Part shown: positions 33,777 to 44,324 of the stretch, piece after piece
Layout of the letters: the number at the start of each line of letters is the position of its first letter
How positions within the stretch are numbered: the first letter of the stretch is position 1
NCBI GenBank assembly: GCA_963681505.1
Contig: OY811982.1
Location: 4,455,237 to 4,519,236, forward strand
Length of the DNA: 64,000 bases
From: Eunapius fragilis
Taxonomy: Eukaryota > Porifera > Demospongiae > Spongillida > Spongillidae
Direction of reading: 5' to 3'
The notes under the pieces: model-generated
What the model saw: only the letters and a program-made list of their open reading frames with translations
The model's database searches: none
Told to the model about the DNA's origin: nothing
Program-made: the position numbers and the translations under genes

Positions 33777-36693
33777 TTGTGGTTCGACAACGTCGCCAAT
33801 GAGCTTCCTGAACTCCAAGTCTTACGCTTCACTAGAGTGATATTTGGTGTATCCTCAAGCCCATTCCTGTTGAATGCCACCATCAAGCACCACATGGAGA
33901 AGTATAGAACTCTTTGTAAACAAATTTGAACGATCCATATATGAAGATTATGTCAGTTTTGGTGCTGGTGATGAAGACAAAGTCTTTGAATTGTACACTA
34001 AGTCTAAGCAGTGGTTGATGGAAGGTGGGTTCAATTTGCGCAAGTTTGTAACCAACTGTTCATACTTGCATGAAAGGATTGATCGTCTGGAGTGCAGTTC
34101 AGCAGCCCACAAGCCAACCTGCCATACCTCAACTTCCTTGGAAGATGAATCTTATGTCAAGCGCACGCTTGGTGATAGTCAAGGCAATCTCGAAGGGTTA
34201 AAAGTCTTAGGTGTGTTGGAACCCCATAGACGACACTCTTGTGTTCGACAATCTCCACATCTGCAAGTTAGCCATAGAGATGGAGCCTACAAGATGTAAT
34301 ATTGTTGGCATAACATCGAGGTTTTATGATCCCCTTGGGATTCTCTCACCCATAACTGTGCGGTTTAAATTGAAATTTCAAGATCTGTGCATCAAAGAGA
34401 TGATGGTGAGCAATTGATGAAATGGAAGGAGCTTGTGAGTGGCTTTCATCAAGAAAGGCCGAATCTAATTCCACGATGGTACTCAATGGGGCTTACAGAA
34501 ACTTCCACTTCATACAGCCTTCATGGATTTAGTGATGCTAGCATATGCAGCAGTGGTGTACTTAAGAGTAGTAACTTCAAGTGGCTGAGTGGTCCGACTT
34601 TTAAGTTCGAAACTAGAGTTTCTCCAGCTAAGGAACGCACTATTCCTAGGCTTGAATTGCTAGCTGCTCTACTTCTGGCTAGGTTGTTGTCATGTGTAGA
34701 GTCTGCCTTGATGGAGGAAATACACTTGAAGCCACCAATATGCTATACAGACTTGAAGGTTGCTCTTTACTGGATCAAAGGAGTAAGTAGAGAATAGTTC
34801 ATAGAACATCGTGTTACCGAAATCAGAAGATTGGTACCAGTGGTGTGTTGGATGCATTGCCCTGGGAAGGAAAGCCCTGCCGATCTTCCTTCTAGAGGCA
34901 TGAGTGTGGGGAAATGATGAACAGCCACCTTTGGTTCAATGGTCCGAGCTGATGGTGCAATCGTAACACACATATCATGTTTGAGGAAGATTCTGTCCCA
35001 GAAGAGTGCATAGCAGAGATGAAAGTAAGTGACAATCACAAGCATCAGGCGATGCATGTGCTGCTTGCAATTGGGCAATTGTCAAGTGTGAGAATTTCAG
35101 TTCCTTAACTAGGTTTCTGAGAGTCATGGGGTACGTGTTGAAGTTCATTGACGTCTTAAAGACCAGAATAACAAAACCTGGCGACGTCCCTTCCATGACC
35201 TTGTCTGCGACGGATATCTCTGTTGCAGAAGCGTTCTGGATTAATAAATCATCTCAACAGCCCTACTTGTGGATGAATTTCAAACTTGGAAGATGCAGTT
35301 TTGGGATGTACTGCGACGAGTCCGGGTTGTGGAGAAGAGGGGGCAGACTTGGAAATGCTGATCTTGTAGGATTTGAAACACACCCAATATTGCTCCACTC
35401 AGAACATCATTTCACGGCTCTAGTTATGAACTACTGCCACAAGAAATTCATGCATGGAGGTGTCAAGGATACACTCACAGAGCTCCGATCACATTCTGGA
35501 TAATCAGAGGAAGGTGCTTTGTGAGAAAGTTGCTTCACCAGTGTGTGGTATGCAGGAGAATAGATGGGAAACCTTATTCCCATGTCCCGCCACCTCCATT
35601 ACTAGATTTTGAGTTGTCCAATCACCACCGTTCACATTCACTGGCCTGGACTATGCTGGACCCCTTTACCTTAAAGGCACTGGAAGTAATGTGTGGATTT
35701 GCCTCTTTACCTGTTGTGCGACAAGAGCAGTGCACTTGGATTTGGTTGTAGATATGACTGCTACATCATTCATTTTGTGCTTCAGAAGGTTCAGAGGTAT
35801 TCCACTGAAGCTTATATCGGAAAACAGCAAGACATTCAAGTCAGCAAACAAGATTATAGTTGGTATGTTGAGCCATCCAGATGTTGAGAAGTTTTTTCGA
35901 ATTGAGTGGTCCTTTAACGTGGAAAAGGCTGGGAGGATTTTCGAGCGATTGATTGGTTCTACCATGAGATGTCTAAAAAAAGTTATTTGAAGTGCAAGGC
36001 TTTCCTATGAGGAACTCTGGACTGTTATTGCAGAGGTTGAAGCAATTCTGAACTCGAGACTACTAAGATATGTATAATCAGAGGATTTAGACGAACCCCT
36101 TACTCCCTCACATTTACTTTCTGGACATTGGCTGATCAGCTTACCTGACCCCTTAATTTCAATTCAAGACCCTGACTACATCACAACTAGTACACCTACC
36201 GTACTGGGTCAACGGATGCAACATCTAACTGCAGTTCTGGAACACTTTTGGCAATGCTGGAAAAAGGAGTACTTAACTGAACTCAGAGAGAGTCATCATT
36301 TTGCTCAGAAGAAATCTGCCACAAACCCCAACCTGTGTCTATTGGCGATATTGTACTTATCCATGATGAAGATCATCCAAGGATATTCTGGAAGATGGGT
36401 AAGGTTGAAGACCTAATAATGGGAGCTGAGGGAGTCATTAGAGGAGCAATGGTTTGTACTCAAATCTGGAAACAATTTTGCCTTGCTGAAACGTCCTATA
36501 CAGCGCCTACTTCCTGTTGAGGTCAGCAGTAATCCTGGAGGCGCATGTCTGTGTCTGGTACTGATCACATGGAGTCTGAACAGGCAGTGTCACTTGCTTA
36601 CCTGAGCCACAGCGTGTTCGCCCTCAGAGAGCTGCATCACAACGAGCAAGACAACGGATCAGGGGTTGGATAGATCAGTTGGACGTTGACTAG
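33777..36693 (+). pseudogene. BEL/Pao retrotransposon pol remnant
   Basis: Shifting plus-strand frames give the BEL/Pao order. Reverse transcriptase: RFTRVIFGVSSSPFLLNATI at 33819, then IYEDYVSFG where the family has the catalytic YxDD motif, so the active site is altered. RNase H-like Pao region: FYDPLGILSP, DASICSSGV, RTIPRLELLAALLLARLL (34320-34700). Integrase zinc-binding region with Cys pair (35380-35560). Integrase core: ICLFTCCATRAVHLDLV (35695) and later FERLIGSTMRCLKK. C-terminal DUF5641-like domain: HLTAVLEHFWQCWKKEYLTE, GDIVLIHDEDHPRIFWKMG (36216-36400). The frame ends at DQLDVD-stop. Several frameshifts and stops; gag, protease and 5' LTR are missing. It is dead. Confidence 0.9.
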
Positions 36694-36703
36694 TTCTCAC
36701 TAG

Positions 36704-37240
36704 TCAAAGGGGGAGTGTGCGAGACGTTATCATTATTGTGTCATGTTGTGTAACTATTATGTAATTGCACGTGTTGCAATTGAAAAGAACGATTAATTAT
36801 CACGAGTGTGATTGAATAGGATCTAGCCGTGACGTGTCTTACTAGAAATGAGTTTTGTACAGGCCGATCGACAATACCGGGTCGCTCCCAGCAGAAGGAA
36901 AGATAGCGGAAACGAGCCGCTGTCTTTTGCCCCCCCCCCCCCCCACCTCCATTTCCTCACCTGGCTACGGGCATGTTGGCTCAGTCTCTCGTGATGAATG
37001 AGACGTACGGTGGTAGACTAAGCCTTACCTTGATTATGGAAAGTGCTCGCGCTATCCTTGTAAGGTCCAGCTAGTTTGTTACCTGAGCTTTTTATCAGAG
37101 ATAATATATATCTGTTTTATTATGCTGTTCTATATTATTGTAGTACTAGTTTGCTTGTTGTAGCTTTGCTTGCAGTATATATAATATATAACAGCTGCTA
37201 AACTATTGTGCAACAGCTGCCCGTATATTATTGACTGCCA
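36704..37240 (+). repeat. Probable polypurine tract and 3' LTR of the BEL/Pao element
   Basis: CAAAGGGGGAG immediately follows the pol stop and is followed by TGTGCGAGACG, a normal layout for a polypurine tract plus LTR start at 36716. The LTR end is uncertain; the region before the hAT element at 37269 is the limit. A poly-C run (about 36930-36945) lies inside. No 5' LTR copy was found in the window, so the LTR call rests on position alone. Confidence 0.5.
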
Positions 37241-37268
37241 TGGAAGCTAATTTGCGCAGAAAAAACAT

Positions 37269-40200
37269 CAGTGGCGGATCCACGGGGGGGGGGTATACCC
37301 CCTCCCGCCAAGTTAGAAATTAAAGATTCATAGCTACAAGGGGCGGTGTCTTATGTCGCGCTGATGATATAAATACAACGAAAACGCGCCGAAGTAACAT
37401 GATAACAGTAAAAAGCGGCTGGGGCGAAGCCCCAGACCCCGGGTCAGGCCCGTAAGCAGCTCTAGAAAAATGGTCAGGCTGGTAACCGGACTACAAGTAA
37501 TAGCAGCGGGGTCTGGGGCTCTGCCCCAGAAGTTTTTATGCATTCAGTAATCTGCATGAGCAGCCCTTTTGGCATCTTAAATGCTATAATTGTGGCAATG
37601 AAATATTTCACTGCATGGATGATATAAATCAAAGTTCCAAACTATACTCTTTATACCATTATACTCAAAACACATGCATACTCCCTATATTATGCCACCT
37701 AATAATGGAAGTTTTATTAAATGACACAGCATTGTACTCAGAGATCTCAAAGTCAAAACTTGCCAAACAGAGAAAAACGATGCTCATTACCACACACAAA
37801 CTCATTTAGGCAATCCTCCTGCACTAGTGCATCACAGCGATCCTTATGGACATGGAGAACAAGCAGATTATTCAGCCTTTAATCACTCATTGTTGTTCTG
37901 AGGTAAAACTTAACTCTCCTCAGAGCAGAAGCACATCTCTCGCTGACAGCATTTGTTGCTGGCATGACCAGCAGCAGATGAATAAGGGAGCACACGTGTG
38001 TGATACTGATACGCATACCTGGAGATAGAGAACAAACGTGTTGCACAATATCTCGTATACCAACATTAGCAGTGGTAGGAAAAGCTAACAAGATAATGGA
38101 CCAGAACAATTCCATCTGGGTATGAAGCAGCACCTTGTCAATATCATCACCTTAAAACTCAGCAATGAAATTTAAATCTTGCTGATAATCTTTTCCATTC
38201 GCTGCTGATGCCAGTAGATTTTCCAAATGGCAATAAGTTTGGTAGCCAGGTTGGTTGAACCGCTGTCTAATACATGCCAGGGTTGCATCAATAACTACAT
38301 AGTACTCTGTGCGAAAGTAGTCTTGGACGGTCTCCAGAAATGTTCCTTGGCCATCTCCTACCTCATACCGTTGTGGAGCCTTGCGCTTTCTTGGTAGTAC
38401 TGCTTCATCAATGTGCAATTTTTCTTGCATGCCAGAAACTTTGCTCCACAGTAATGAAAAACACTCTTGATTTCGCAAGCGTTCAAGAGTATATATTGCA
38501 GGTTAGCTGGGCTAATTGTTGGCCATCAGCAGCACTGAGGGATGGTGATTGTAATGTCTTACTGAGATTATCAGTATGGCGCAAGATGCATTCACCTAGA
38601 CAGAGACTGCATGAAAAGAAACTCAAACTTTTCCATTTGTGCCTTGACACCAGTGATACGGGCACGACTCTCGGAATCAGATGCTATGTCCCTTGCCTCA
38701 TCCCAGAACTCCTGGAATATCTCGTAGTTATCAATGACACTCTGAAGGGAAGCTGCTCTAACAGTCCATTGAGTGGGACAGAGCGTTCGGAATCCAACAG
38801 TGCCAGGAGATAGAGAAGACTTCAGCAGCTCAAACAGACTATCACGCCTGGGAGAATACTTCAAAAGCTTACTGATTTCTCCAACTGTGTCTAGAACATC
38901 CCTTATCATTTTACTCTCCTTCACTACATCAGCCACAGCCAAGTTCAGGGCATGGCCATAACAGTGGGTAAATATGGCACGCTCTTCTATCTGACACAGT
39001 TGTGTTGCTGTCCCTGTTCTGGATCCGGCCATGTTTGCTGCCCATCATAACACTGACCTCTGCAATTGTGCATATCTAGGTTCATGCGTAGCACAACATC
39101 TTTTAGTACAGCAACAAGTGTGTCAGCATTGATTTTGTCAACTTTGTGAAGGCCGACAAAATCCTCATGTGGTTTCAAATCACTGTCAACCCAGAGGAAG
39201 CATACTACAACCTGTTCTCTGTTGGATGCATCTGTCACCTCATCAGCCATGATAGTGAAGTACTTAGCTTCTCTAATAGACAAGGCAATATCACGGATGA
39301 TAGATAGTGCCATTGTCTGCAACAGCTCGTTCTGCATTTTAGGAGAAATGTACCTGTCCTGCTTCTTTGCGAAAAGGTCATAAATAGTAACATCGTCAAT
39401 CGCTTTCAGAAGCAATAGCTGATGGAAGTTGCTATCCATCTCATCCCCATCACCACGAATTGCCATGCCTTGCCTTGCCAAAAACTTTAGACACTGTGCC
39501 ACTGTCATCAAATTCTTTCGGTTACATGCTTTTTCATTTGAATGGGCACTAGACAGCAGTTCACCAATGTCACCAGTCGTTTTTGGAAGAGTTTCCATGG
39601 CTTTTACAGCATCTTTGTGACAACCACTGGCTTCATGACGACAGAAACCTCCTTTCTCACCCGTGGCATCCTTCCAATTGCAGTAACCACGACTGATGAA
39701 GCTCAAATCTAAAGTTTTAGCTGCCTTCAGTTTGTTGGAACGGGAAGCTTTAACCCATATCGAGCAGAACGCTAAGTCACGACCTTCATCATAGTGGATC
39801 CAACACCACTTCTGAAACCATTGTGGTTGAAAGGAACGATGCGTTATTTCCTTTACGCCAAACGCTCGTTTAGGGAAGTTGTACTTCATTGGATGATTAG
39901 GATTTTCTCCGATGTCAGGAAGAATCTCAGAATGAGATGACGATTGAGCGATCGAACCAGAGAATGAACAGCCAACCATCGAGCACACGTTATATAGTAA
40001 ACAAGTTGACCTCAAAATAATTATATGTACGTACCATATACCACCAGTACTATAGGATAACAATTGTGCGGGTAACCTGTGAATATTATTATCCATGGGG
40101 GGGGGGGGGGTGTACAATTTTATCGTTTTTTCAGCCGTTTCTCGAGATGGACTTTGGCCAAAAAGTGGTCAGGCTATAGCCCGCATGCCTGACCGGCGGT

Positions 40201-40322
40201 TACGGCCCTGCGGGTACATCTTTCTCTCTTACGCGCAGTATTTCGTAGCCACGCCCAAACCATGATTATTAACGCCCCTCCCCTTTGCCCCCCCTCGCAA
40301 AAAAATTCTGGATCCGCCCCTG
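37269..40322 (-). mobile_element. 3-kb hAT transposon, ZMYM1-like
   Basis: The ends are CAGTGGCGGATCCACGG (left) and TCTGGATCCGCCCCTG (right), an inverted repeat of about 14 bp followed inwards by G- or C-runs. AACAT flanks both ends directly (37264-37268 and 40323-40327), a 5-bp target duplication. The minus strand carries one damaged transposase across most of the length. With both ends, the target duplication and a nearly full reading frame, this is the most complete transposon in the window and a fairly young insertion. Confidence 0.85.
37879..39979 (-). pseudogene. hAT transposase, TTF zinc finger/DUF4371 type, frameshifted
   Basis: The likely start is the Met at 39979 (MVGCSFSGSIAQ). 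The order follows ZMYM1-like hAT proteins. A TTF-type zinc finger reads FPKRAFGVKE, SFQPQWFQKWCW, FCSIW, CRHEASGCHKDAV. The DUF4371 region includes FLARQGMAIRGD and the catalytic MADEVTD. The QCYDG motif carries the second Asp. Then come IFTHCYGHALNLAVAD, CPTQWTVRA, HTDNLSKTLQ, LPRKRKAPQRYE, and the C-terminal hAT dimerisation part LLLVMPATNAVSERCASALR with the catalytic Glu. Breaks: a 1-base loss just after QCYDG (about 39035-39045), another shift after KFEFLF (about 38600-38620), a stop near 38483, and a further break near 38140. All catalytic residues remain readable, so decay is recent. Confidence 0.85.
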
Positions 40323-40418
40323 AACATCCCACGAATAAAAGTTAATACAACACCACAGACATCATCTTTCGATAGAATTGCACTCCCTGCTAAGAAGGGG
40401 ATAAAGGGGGAAAAAATT

Positions 40419-40501
40419 GACCTCACCAGGATTCGAACCCCAAAAACGGGTCTCGTACGAAAAAAAGAACAAAAATATCGACCTCACCAGGATTCGAACC
40501 C
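40419..40501 (-). repeat. Two tRNA-like T-arm segments in tandem
   Basis: Read on the minus strand, GGTTCGAATCCTGGTGAGGTC occurs twice, 61 bp apart (40419-40441 and 40480-40501). GGTTCGAATCC is a textbook tRNA T-arm/B-box. I could not find a matching 5' half with A-box and anticodon stem, so these look like 3' ends of tRNA pseudogenes or of a tRNA-derived SINE. Confidence 0.45.
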
Positions 40502-40512
40502 ACAAAACGTGC

Positions 40513-40621
<109 letters not shown>

Positions 40622-41704
40622 GGACACTCCACCGTTGTATATAGATTTGGAACAGCGTCCAGCACAACCCCCTATATGATACTTCGTCAAATTTTCCAGC
40701 ACAAGCAAAAGAAAAGTAACGTTCGCATTGAAATGTATGGTTAATTATAAATTCAGAACCTAATAACTTTATGATGGATAGTCCAATTTAGGATGCGTAA
40801 GGACCATTTGATAGACGCTCTTTGGAGTTCACGGAAAATGAAATAATTTGAAAAGCTTGAAAACTATCCATAAGGGTGATTTTGCTGGACACTGTCCCGT
40901 TTATTAAATGTCGGAAATTGTAATTACGGTAGCCGTAAATTGCATAATGCTCTAATTATACACCTCATTGAAACAGCCGTGGTAGCCAAGCAACGTATGG
41001 GGTGTGGAGTTTCCTGCTGCAATGCATCGCCACCAACTGGAGGTAAACAATACACACAGTTTATTTGTGGGTGTTATTAACAGGCGTTGTTAATGCATGA
41101 TGGAATCAATGACGCTCGCTACATCCATAGATATTAGTAATTCTAATATTTATGCTGCATCCGTAGATTATCGATAGCAGCGTTGGCCTTCGATCCTCCA
41201 ATTTAAAGCGTTCATCTTTTAAGACGTTTTCAAGTCCCTGTCGGACTAGATCACTGTGAATCCGTAACCCCGACTCTCAATCCCTACAGTATTGGCTTAA
41301 AACATCTGCTACGCTCTGTACCATGTCGAGGAGTGGAGGTGTAAACTAGTGTTGTTTGGTCCCGTTTCCAATCCCTCTACTTTAATATCGGTTGAGGGTG
41401 GGGGTACACCTCCCTCCCATTAGGATTAATCTTTTGACCCTCGCAACCTACTAGCAAATAGTAGGAACAGCAGTAAAGCCATCGTAGTAAAGCAGGTGGT
41501 ATTTAATAGACAGGTGGTTATCGTTTTACGTAAACAAGCATTAAGTAATAATTCTAGTGGGGACTGCATAAGCGCCACGTAGTCTAACAGTGACAAACTG
41601 CATGAAATAAATGATGATGGCAAAGGTGGCTGAGTATGTACGGTACCTACAGTTCCCTCCAATATGCTCAGTTTTATGGCACCCCTCCCCCCACTTCTAT
41701 ATAT
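40622..41704. other. No recognised gene; one solo transposon end
   Basis: 41352-41380 contains GTTTCCAATCCCTCTA, preceded by AGTGTTGTTTGGTCCC, a solo terminus of the family seen at 16609-17805. The rest is unassigned. Confidence 0.4.
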
Positions 41705-42586
41705 ACTGAAACCGAGGGATCTACGTGATTTAGAATCCCCGAGGGCCCTGGGCTGTAGCGTCCCGAGCGGTAGCGTCCCGAGCGGTAGCGAGGGCGCTAC
41801 TAAGGGCCCGAGGGGATTCTAAATCACGTAGATCCCTCGGTTTCAGTGTCTAACCAATTTAGACAATAGCAACGCGTACGTAGCAACCAATACATTATCG
41901 CGCAACGCGATAACGACAACGGGAGGGATTCTAAGTGCCAGTGGGGGGGATTCTAAGTGCCCGGGGCACTTAGAATCCCCCCCACTGGCACTTAGTGTCC
42001 CTCTCTAGGTTTCTACCGCGTTTAGATACCTGCAATTGACCAATCAGATTGCGCGAATCACTTCCGCTATTGTCTAAATCATAACTATACATGGCACCAT
42101 AGTTTACAATTTCTTTTGTGCTACAAAGCGTATGTCGGTGTCGACAAAGTTCTGTTTGTTTTTGAAGCTCACTGTTGGCTTGCCCTCAATGCTTTAGTGT
42201 CCCCACATTTGACCTAGTAATATAGAATATTAGACAATAGCGGAAGTGATTCGCGCAATCTGATTGGTCAATTGCAGTTATCTAAACGCGGTAGAAACCT
42301 AGAGAGGGACTCTAAGTGCCAGTGGGGGGGATTCTAAGTGCCCCGGGCACTTAGAATCCCTCCCACTGGCACTTAGAATCCCTCCCGTTATCGTTATCCG
42401 TTGCGCGGTAATTTATTGGTTGCTACGTACGCGTTGCTATTGTCTAAATTGGTTAGACACTGAAACCGAGGGATCTACGTGATTTAGAATCCCCTCGGGC
42501 CCTTAGTAGCGCCCTCGCTACCGCTCGGGACGCTACAGCCCAGGGCCCTCGGGGATTCTAAATCACGTAGATCCCTCGGTTTCAGT
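41705..42586. mobile_element. Foldback element with palindromes nested in palindromes
   Basis: Two arms of about 370 bp (41705-42078 and 42230-42586) are reverse complements around a spacer of about 150 bp. Each arm itself contains hairpins. One is bounded by CTGAAACCGAGGGATCTACG and its complement (41705-41850, again 42456-42586). A second is built of AGTGCCAGTGGGGGG…CCCCCACTGGCACT (about 41936-41990, again 42312-42376). A 15-bp tandem unit CGTCCCGAGCGGTAG sits in one loop (41759-41788) but once only in the other arm. No reading frame of note. Confidence 0.85.
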
Positions 42587-43247
42587 GTCTAACGTATATT
42601 TATACATCTGTTAACGTGTGCAAGCGGCGGAATGTTGGCGCTACCAATCAGAATGGAGATGTCATGTGACAGGAGGTAATTACTAGGCAGGGGGCGTTCC
42701 GGGGAGGCTAAAAACTATATGCATCACAGCCTTTACAAAAGACTAAACGCCGCCCTGCCTATGACTAGTTTCGTACCCAGACCCACATACGTCACAGCTG
42801 ATTGTATTGCATTCGAATCAAGCATTCATAGGCGGCCCCAGCACTAAAGGTGAAGGCAACAAATCTTGCGTGCAACTCAATGAATGCAATTATATTTTCA
42901 GTAAAACATTAGTTTACTGATATTTTACTAGAAATTTACAAAAATTCATAGTGTTGCACGCAAAATGTTGCCTAGTGTATGGTCGCCTTTACCGAAGGGA
43001 GGGGCCAACCCCACGAAGGCACCAAAGGGGAGGGGCATTATTGATTTTGCAATCTTAGTCATTTGTTAATCGCTTTTTGTACGCACAGATTAGTGTGTCT
43101 GCCTCCCAACAGGAAGCGGAAAGTCTCTCTGTCACTCACCCTATGTTGCCAAGCCTTGCTGAGCACGCACCCAGGTATGGGTCGCCAATCTATTTGCTCT
43201 GTACAATGGGCCATTCCATTATTTAGCCGTACACAGATGACAATACA
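42587..43247. other. No recognised gene
   Basis: 42769-42785 reads TTTCGTACCCAGACCC, resembling the terminus of the element at 49549-50458. The rest is unassigned. Confidence 0.35.
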
Positions 43248-43430
43248 CACAGGAAAAAAATCGTGTTCCGGATCGGACCTTGGGTTTTATGGTTTTATCC
43301 TATCGACCTTGGGATCTGTTCTATCAAATGTATTCACTGCTGTCTTAGGCACTTTGAATACGTTTGATGGAACAGATTCCAAGGTCGATAGGGTGCAACC
43401 AAGGTCCGGAACACGATTTTTTCCCCTGTG
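43248..43430. mobile_element. Hairpin MITE, copy 2
   Basis: Same family as 27278-27446. It has CACAGG… and …CCTGTG ends and arms containing CGACCTTGGGATCTGTTC and its complement. The left arm carries small duplications (GGATCGGACC and TTTTATGGTTTTAT). Confidence 0.85.
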
Positions 43431-43703
43431 ACATGGTGTCCACAGGAGGTATTCGTAAACATACGTTGTCCTGGGGAGTGTTTGAAATATGTCCCGGGAG
43501 GTGGTGGTATAAATGCCTATCCCGGGAGGGGGCGGTTGCGGTTAAAACATACGCTTGTCGAGGGTAGCACAGGAAAAAAAATCGTGTTCCGGACCTTGGG
43601 TTTTATCCTATCGACCTTGGGATCAGTTCCATCAAATGTTTCACTGTTGACTAAGGCACTTTGAATACGTTTGATGGAACAGATCCCAAGGTCGATAGAG
43701 TAA

Positions 43704-44285
43704 AGGCGTTTCTTCACTAGCAACCGCAAACCGGATCGATCCGGATCGGGGGGAGGGGGGTGGGGGGGGGGGTGCGTCTTCACTAGCTAATTAGCATTCA
43801 TCGACCAATCCAGTTGGGGCGTAACCCATGACAAAATGGCCGCTGTGCAACTATGGAGTAACGAGGAAACTAGAACGTTGGTGGGAATCTGGGGGGCAGC
43901 TGACGTTCAGCGACAGCTGTACGGCGTTGTGCGAAATAAGTTGATTTATCAGCGGTTATGTACTGCTCACAACGAATATATACTTGAATACTAGGAGATG
44001 TATATTCATACGCTAGGAGATGTATTCACTTGAATACATCTCCTAGCGCGTTGCCGCCGACGTTTTTTTGCCCATTTTGTGCGATTTTTGAGGTTTCTTT
44101 TTCGTAGCTGGAAGTAGGCTGCTAGTGCTAAGGCTAAGCAAGCATATACCAGTTGCACAGCTGCCATTTTGTCATGGGTTACACCCCAACTGGATCAATT
44201 TTGGTCGATGAATGCTAATTAGCTAGTGAAGACGCACCCTCGATCCGGATCGATCCGGTTTGCGGTTGCTAGTGAAGGAACGCCT
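43704..44285. mobile_element. Harbinger-like non-autonomous element inside a MITE
   Basis: Ends AGGCGTTTCTTCACTAG (left) and CTAGTGAAGGAACGCCT (right) begin an inverted repeat of about 140 bp with GGATCGATCCGG blocks and, further in, GCTAATTAGCATTCATCG and ACCCATGACAAAATGG. TAA is duplicated at both borders (43701-43703 and 44286-44288). A 3-bp TWA duplication is typical of PIF/Harbinger. The interior holds a Myb/SANT-like reading frame. A shorter relative is at 52916-53067. Confidence 0.8.
43836..43994 (+). CDS. Truncated Myb/SANT-like domain protein of a Harbinger-type element
   Basis: A 52-codon frame starts with MAAVQLWSNEETRTLVGIWG and continues AADVQRQLYGVVRNKLIYQR. This is the pattern of the Myb/SANT-like DNA-binding domain (Myb_DNA-bind_4 style): W-S-x-E-E, then L-x-x-I-W, then IQxxLxGxxRNK. 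In PIF/Harbinger transposons the second encoded protein is of this kind and binds subterminal DNA. Here the frame stops after the second helix, so the third (recognition) helix is missing. The first codons lie within the long terminal repeat, and the right end carries the same start (MAAVQL). Whether it is expressed is unknown. It is too short to be a complete domain. Confidence 0.6.
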   Translation: MAAVQLWSNEETRTLVGIWGAADVQRQLYGVVRNKLIYQRLCTAHNEYILEY

Positions 44286-44324
44286 TAAAACTCAACGTCC
44301 GGAACAGGATTTTTTTTCCCTGTG

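Larger units (their letters stand above)
43568..44324. mobile_element. Hairpin MITE, copy 3, split by an insertion
   Basis: The left part (43568-43703) and right part (44286-44324) together make one copy of the family at 27278-27446. Between them sits a 582-bp Harbinger-like element. The target is the TAAAAC of the MITE arm. Confidence 0.85.

Noticed and set aside
34767-35196. Minus-strand frames across the BEL/Pao region
   Set aside because: Shadows of the plus-strand pol remnant.
36704-37240. Complete pair of LTRs for the BEL/Pao element
   Set aside because: The sequence beginning TGTGCGAGACG was found only once in the window, so no 5' partner can be shown.
38340-38813. 157-codon plus-strand frame as a gene
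   Set aside because: Antisense shadow of the hAT transposase pseudogene, which has clear protein motifs on the minus strand.
40419-40501. Functional tRNA genes on the minus strand
   Set aside because: Only the T-arm and part of the acceptor are present; no A-box, D-arm or anticodon arm could be found.
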